Part shown: piece by piece, positions 60,768-64,000 of the stretch
How the letters are laid out: each line of letters begins with the position of its first letter
Numbering within the stretch: the stretch's first letter is position 1
Source of the DNA: Melampsora larici-populina 98AG31
Lineage: Eukaryota; Basidiomycota; Pucciniomycetes; Pucciniales; Melampsoraceae
Reading direction: 5' to 3'
DNA length: 64,000 nucleotides
Assembly: GCF_000204055.1 (NCBI RefSeq)
Contig: NW_006768765.1
Span: 746,798 to 810,797, forward strand
The notes under the pieces: model-generated
Databases searched by the model: none
Seen by the model: only the letters and a program-made list of their open reading frames with translations
Told to the model about the DNA's origin: nothing
Translations under genes and position numbers: made by a program

Positions 60768-60925
60768 GGCGTGGGACTTTGTTAACTTTATCCGGGCCTA
60801 TCCGGGCTCCCATTTCGTTAAAGACTTTGTTACAACTTTTATCCGGGCTTCGAATTTGTTAAAACTCAACAAAGTCCCACGCCGACTCTCGCGCGCTTCG
60901 AGCGCAGCAGGACTTTGTTGAGGTT
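60768..60925. repeat. Inverted-repeat element with GTGGGACTTTGTT ends
   Basis: GGCGTGGGACTTTGTT (60768-60783) and its exact complement (60868-60883) enclose repeats of TATCCGGGC. A third, divergent copy (GCAGGACTTTGTTGAGG) follows after a GC-rich palindrome CGCGCTTCGAGCGC. The same end motif recurs near 45514-45528, so this is a dispersed small repeat family. Confidence 0.75.
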
Positions 60926-61440
60926 ACCATTTCGTGCTACATATTTGTTATGTTTGAATTTAAATTCCTTTTTCAAATGAGATCTTGCTATTGCACCAGG
61001 GGGTAAAGTCTGGTAACCTTCCTCGGCCTCTGGTGGTTCTGGAAAGCTGCACAAATTTTGCTACGAGAACCAAGACAAAATCAAGCTGAACACCCAACCC
61101 GGCGCCCCGAGGGGACCCCGGGCCCTGACACGCCTGGAGTTGTTCATTTGAATGGCAACCCAAAAAGAATTTGGTAAAAGACAAACAAGAAAGAGGAGAA
61201 AAACAAGAGTCAAGAATGGGATGCTTCAGCAGAGGTGCCAGAAGGCATGATGATATCAATAAACCAGGCTCATCTGAGACTGCACCCTCAAAGTAGTCAC
61301 AAAGTTTGTTTTTGGTTTTTTTATACTTCTTTTTATGTGGACGACAACCATCATCATTGTCATCTTCTCCTTCATTTGAATCATTCCTCTAGGCTATATC
61401 CTCATGTCTGGCTTGTGAGCCGCGCCTAGATTTCCCTTTT
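60926..61440. other. Gene-free stretch
   Basis: Contains a GC-rich block (GGCGCCCCGAGGGGACC near 61100). No supported gene. Confidence 0.35.
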
Positions 61441-63400
61441 TCACAATGACTTGAACACCCTAATTGCAAACCCATAAGAATGAGGCATGAATGCCTTGTT
61501 TACAAGATGCCCCAGCTTGTGATACCATAACACCTCAGAATCGATCCGTGTGTGGTCCTCACACTTATATGTGTGTTCTTTGCCCATCTGAATCAAGGTG
61601 GGCAGGTTGTAATGGCTGATATTGTCTTGTTGCCAGCCGGAAGAAGCGTGACCCTGCTGATTAGGACCTAGAGCCATTTGAGTGTCCGTCATGCCCTTGG
61701 CGCATTCCTGTGATGAAGGTGTGGAAGAGACAGGTATGGAAACTTGGTAAGCACATGCACACACAGAGATAATTCAATTCAGGCGTTTTGACCTACCACA
61801 TACACCATGTCTGCCTCGGTATGTCAGGTTGATGCGAGCACACAGAATTGGTTTTATTAAACTTTCAAAGTCTTTTCTGGGAGTTCTCTTTTGCTCCTCC
61901 TCCATAAGCCCTTTTTTATTACTAGAAGTCACTGTTCATGTCCCATTGTGCACCCTAAAACTTGTATGCGGGCTGACTTCAAAAAAGACTGAAGGGGTGG
62001 CCTTTGTCTTTGATAAATCGGCAAAGGACACTAGTAAATCTGGTCAGATCAAGGAAATTGTTTGATATTTCTTTTAGAATCTTCTGTGTGCTCAAATAGA
62101 CCTGACACACACAGGCAGACATAGTGATATTGACCAGATCCAACACCCTGAGATGGCATGGAACCGTTCAGCGTTCCAGGAACCTCAATGAAAGAAGAAT
62201 ACACACCATTGAGTTGTGTGCTGGCTTTAGGCTTCACAGAGAACAGACTCTGCGAGGTTGAAGTTGGTAGATTCTGTGTACGTTCAAAGTTTACCTTGGT
62301 CATTGGACCAAAGTGGGTCTTGACCAAGGCACTGTTTACCTCAGCTGCAGCCATGAAAGCCTTACAACCTTGTTCCTGTCATGCCAACTAGGGTCAGCTA
62401 GGATGTAAAAGCGGAACACTATGAAATGAGACTTGCCTGACTGCTGAGAGTCTTATCTAGCTGGATTTCTTTTGGAGGGATGCTAACAGCCACTACTCTA
62501 CCCACTAAATTGACAAAAATGACTGTTTCTTCCTCACCTACAATTACTGGAGACTTGGATTGCTGAATTGCTAACTCATTTAGGGTGTTGATGTTTGGAT
62601 ATTGTAGGGCAAAAGGTGTTGGAGATGCAGGGTGAGCGGTGAAGTGGTCAAGGGATTGCTTGATGTGTTGGACACAGGTGAGGAGGCTGTCCTGCCAACC
62701 GGTGAGCGGTTTAAGGAGAGAGAAGTCATCCACAATCTTGTTGACACTGTTCGGAATGTCTCCGGGGTTAAGGTGGTGTGTGTGTTGCAGGAAATACGCT
62801 AAGGCTAAGTCAAATTTAACAAGAATTACCCTGGTGTGTCCAAAGACGCCATGGAGGTAGTGTGCGACCATAGAACGGCGGCAATAGGTGCTTCAGAAAT
62901 GATAAGCTGGGACATCTGGCCTAAGGTGTTTGGGTGCTTTGTGGTGCAAGGCTTTGGTTTGGTTGCGACACGTCAATTCTTAGTCTTCTTCAAAGTTTTT
63001 GGTTTGAGCTGAGCGCCTTTTGCCTTCTTGATTGTGGGAGGTGGTTTGGGCGCAGGAGCTTGTTTGGGTGCAGGATGTAGTTTGGTTGTGGGGGCTTGTT
63101 TGGTCAGAGGATCAGCAGCGGAAGTTGCACTAAGGCCAGAATAAATAGTGCAGCATTAGACAATGCCGAGATTTTCAAACTAGGAAAGCTAGTAGTACCT
63201 TGGTCCTTTGGGCGGCAGAGAATTGTCCAGGTCTGACAGGTCGGTGAGCTCTGACTTGTAGCTTGATTCGTTGGTGGTTGATTGTTGATTGTCGGATGGG
63301 AAGCTTGAGTTCGCGCACAGTTTGGGAGGACATCAAAATCTTGCTCCATGCATCCAAGAGCACATCCGGGTACCCTGTATGCATGCAGAATCAAGCTCAA
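61441..63400 (-). pseudogene. Rust-type hypothetical gene or remnant, function unknown
   Basis: Three separate open frames on the minus strand may belong together. The frame at about 62890-62419 starts YCRRRSMVAHYLHGVFGHTR and runs into VGEEETVIFVNLVGRVVAVS. The next, 62354-62049, starts MAAAEVNSALVKTHFGP. The last, 61764-61441, contains DSEVLWYHKLGHLVNKAFMP. A further frame at 63384-63175 (MHTGYPDVLLDAWSKILMSS) may be an upstream exon. I recognise no domain. The mixture of long and short pieces, with stops between them, suggests a lineage-specific repeated family, possibly transposon-derived; this is inference. Confidence 0.35.
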
Positions 63401-64000
63401 ATATCAGGCTCAGAGCTATAATTCCTGAAGCAGGTTGCAAAAATTCATAATTGAAAAAGATAAAAATAAAGACAGGTATCAAACCTTTAGCTCTGAGAAG
63501 GGTCCTGGATGATGCATGGTGGATTGTTTTGCCAATGACAGTGGGTTCAATTGCGTTTCATGACTGACAGTACTTGAATAAAGGAAGATGGGCTTGTGCG
63601 ATGGTGAGCAATGTGAAATTTTAGTGGAACATCAGAAGGGTTCATTGGTGGGTAAGCCGTCACATTTTGACTGCAGTACCGTTACAGTCATTGAATTTGT
63701 GGTACCGGTACATAGGTCTGAGGCAGTGATGATGCGACCACAGTACCAGTAAATGAGTGTGAAGTGTGGTGAATAGGTTAAGGCGGTGAAAGTGTGACTA
63801 TGGCTGCGGTACCGGTACTGGGACTGGGACCAATGAATGCAATTTGGGTAACCGGTAACACCAGGTGCATGCTGTGATATACCTTGCGCACTCACGTGGT
63901 GGGCGGGGCGCAATTGGCCTGCCCCAGGGGCAGGCCTTTTGGAGCCTAAATTGGAGGTGGCGTGCCCAATTTAGGTTTAGGTCTATTCCACCAAGTTACT
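63401..64000. other. Right flank with GGTACCGGTAC words and a 21-bp palindrome
   Basis: GGTACCGGTAC occurs near 63701 and 63811, with CAGTACC/GGTACTG variants between them, suggesting a degenerate inverted repeat. 63916-63936 is GGCCTGCCCC-A-GGGGCAGGCC, a perfect palindrome around one base. No gene is supported. Confidence 0.5.

Overview
The window looks like nuclear DNA of a basidiomycete rust fungus (Pucciniales, Puccinia-like). The DNA is AT-rich. Genes are cut by many GT-AG introns of about 60 bases. The transposase families are of basidiomycete/rust type, and the host genes (MUB1/samB, SEC1, ALG7, a secreted GMC oxidoreductase, an M50B-like membrane peptidase) are fungal. Genus is not settled by sequence reading alone.

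Region 1 (1-26.9 kb) is a graveyard of DNA transposons. In order it holds: a PIF/Harbinger-type transposase (409-2120) facing a probable companion gene (3057-4952, minus); a block of palindromes (5012-5310); an SNF2-family ATPase gene (6108-8537); a complete hAT-type element with terminal inverted repeats and target duplication (8744-13455); an IS630/Tc1-like DDE transposase (13574-16386); a pair of 136-139-bp inverted repeats 1.6 kb apart (17345-19194); an integrase-core transposase (minus, 20007-22850) split by a 1,242-bp hAT-like insertion with a 7-bp target duplication; a minisatellite (22866-23316); and a decayed hAT transposase (23838-26322). Every large coding remnant here carries at least one in-frame stop. 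Nine of the eleven stops are TGA, and eight of those nine are preceded by T, which fits C-to-T change at TCG.

Region 2 (26.9-32.2 kb) has no gene I can support, only short decayed reading frames.

Region 3 (32.2-60.5 kb) is a normal gene neighbourhood: M50B-like peptidase with a long secretory N-terminal part (minus), a possible small secreted protein (minus), an unrecognised multi-exon gene (minus), MUB1/samB MYND-finger gene (minus), a DUF4870/UPF0132-type membrane protein (plus), SEC1 (plus), intron-containing tRNA-Met (minus), ALG7 (plus), and a secreted GMC oxidoreductase (minus). Small hairpin elements sit between the genes: a 101-bp hairpin inside one copy of a 366-bp tandem duplication, a 238-bp MITE at 49050-49287, and a GTGGGACTTTGTT-type inverted repeat at 60768.

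Region 4 (60.5-64 kb) returns to rust-specific, probably repeat-derived sequence with fragmentary minus-strand reading frames.

The host genes do not form one pathway. They cover N-glycan initiation in the ER (ALG7), exocytic membrane fusion (SEC1), ubiquitin-linked regulation (MUB1), and secreted or membrane enzymes. I found no CRISPR array, no bacterial-type operon, and no clearly new multi-gene system. The strongest observations are the mutation signature in the transposons, the nested 7-bp-TSD insertion, and the palindromic elements.
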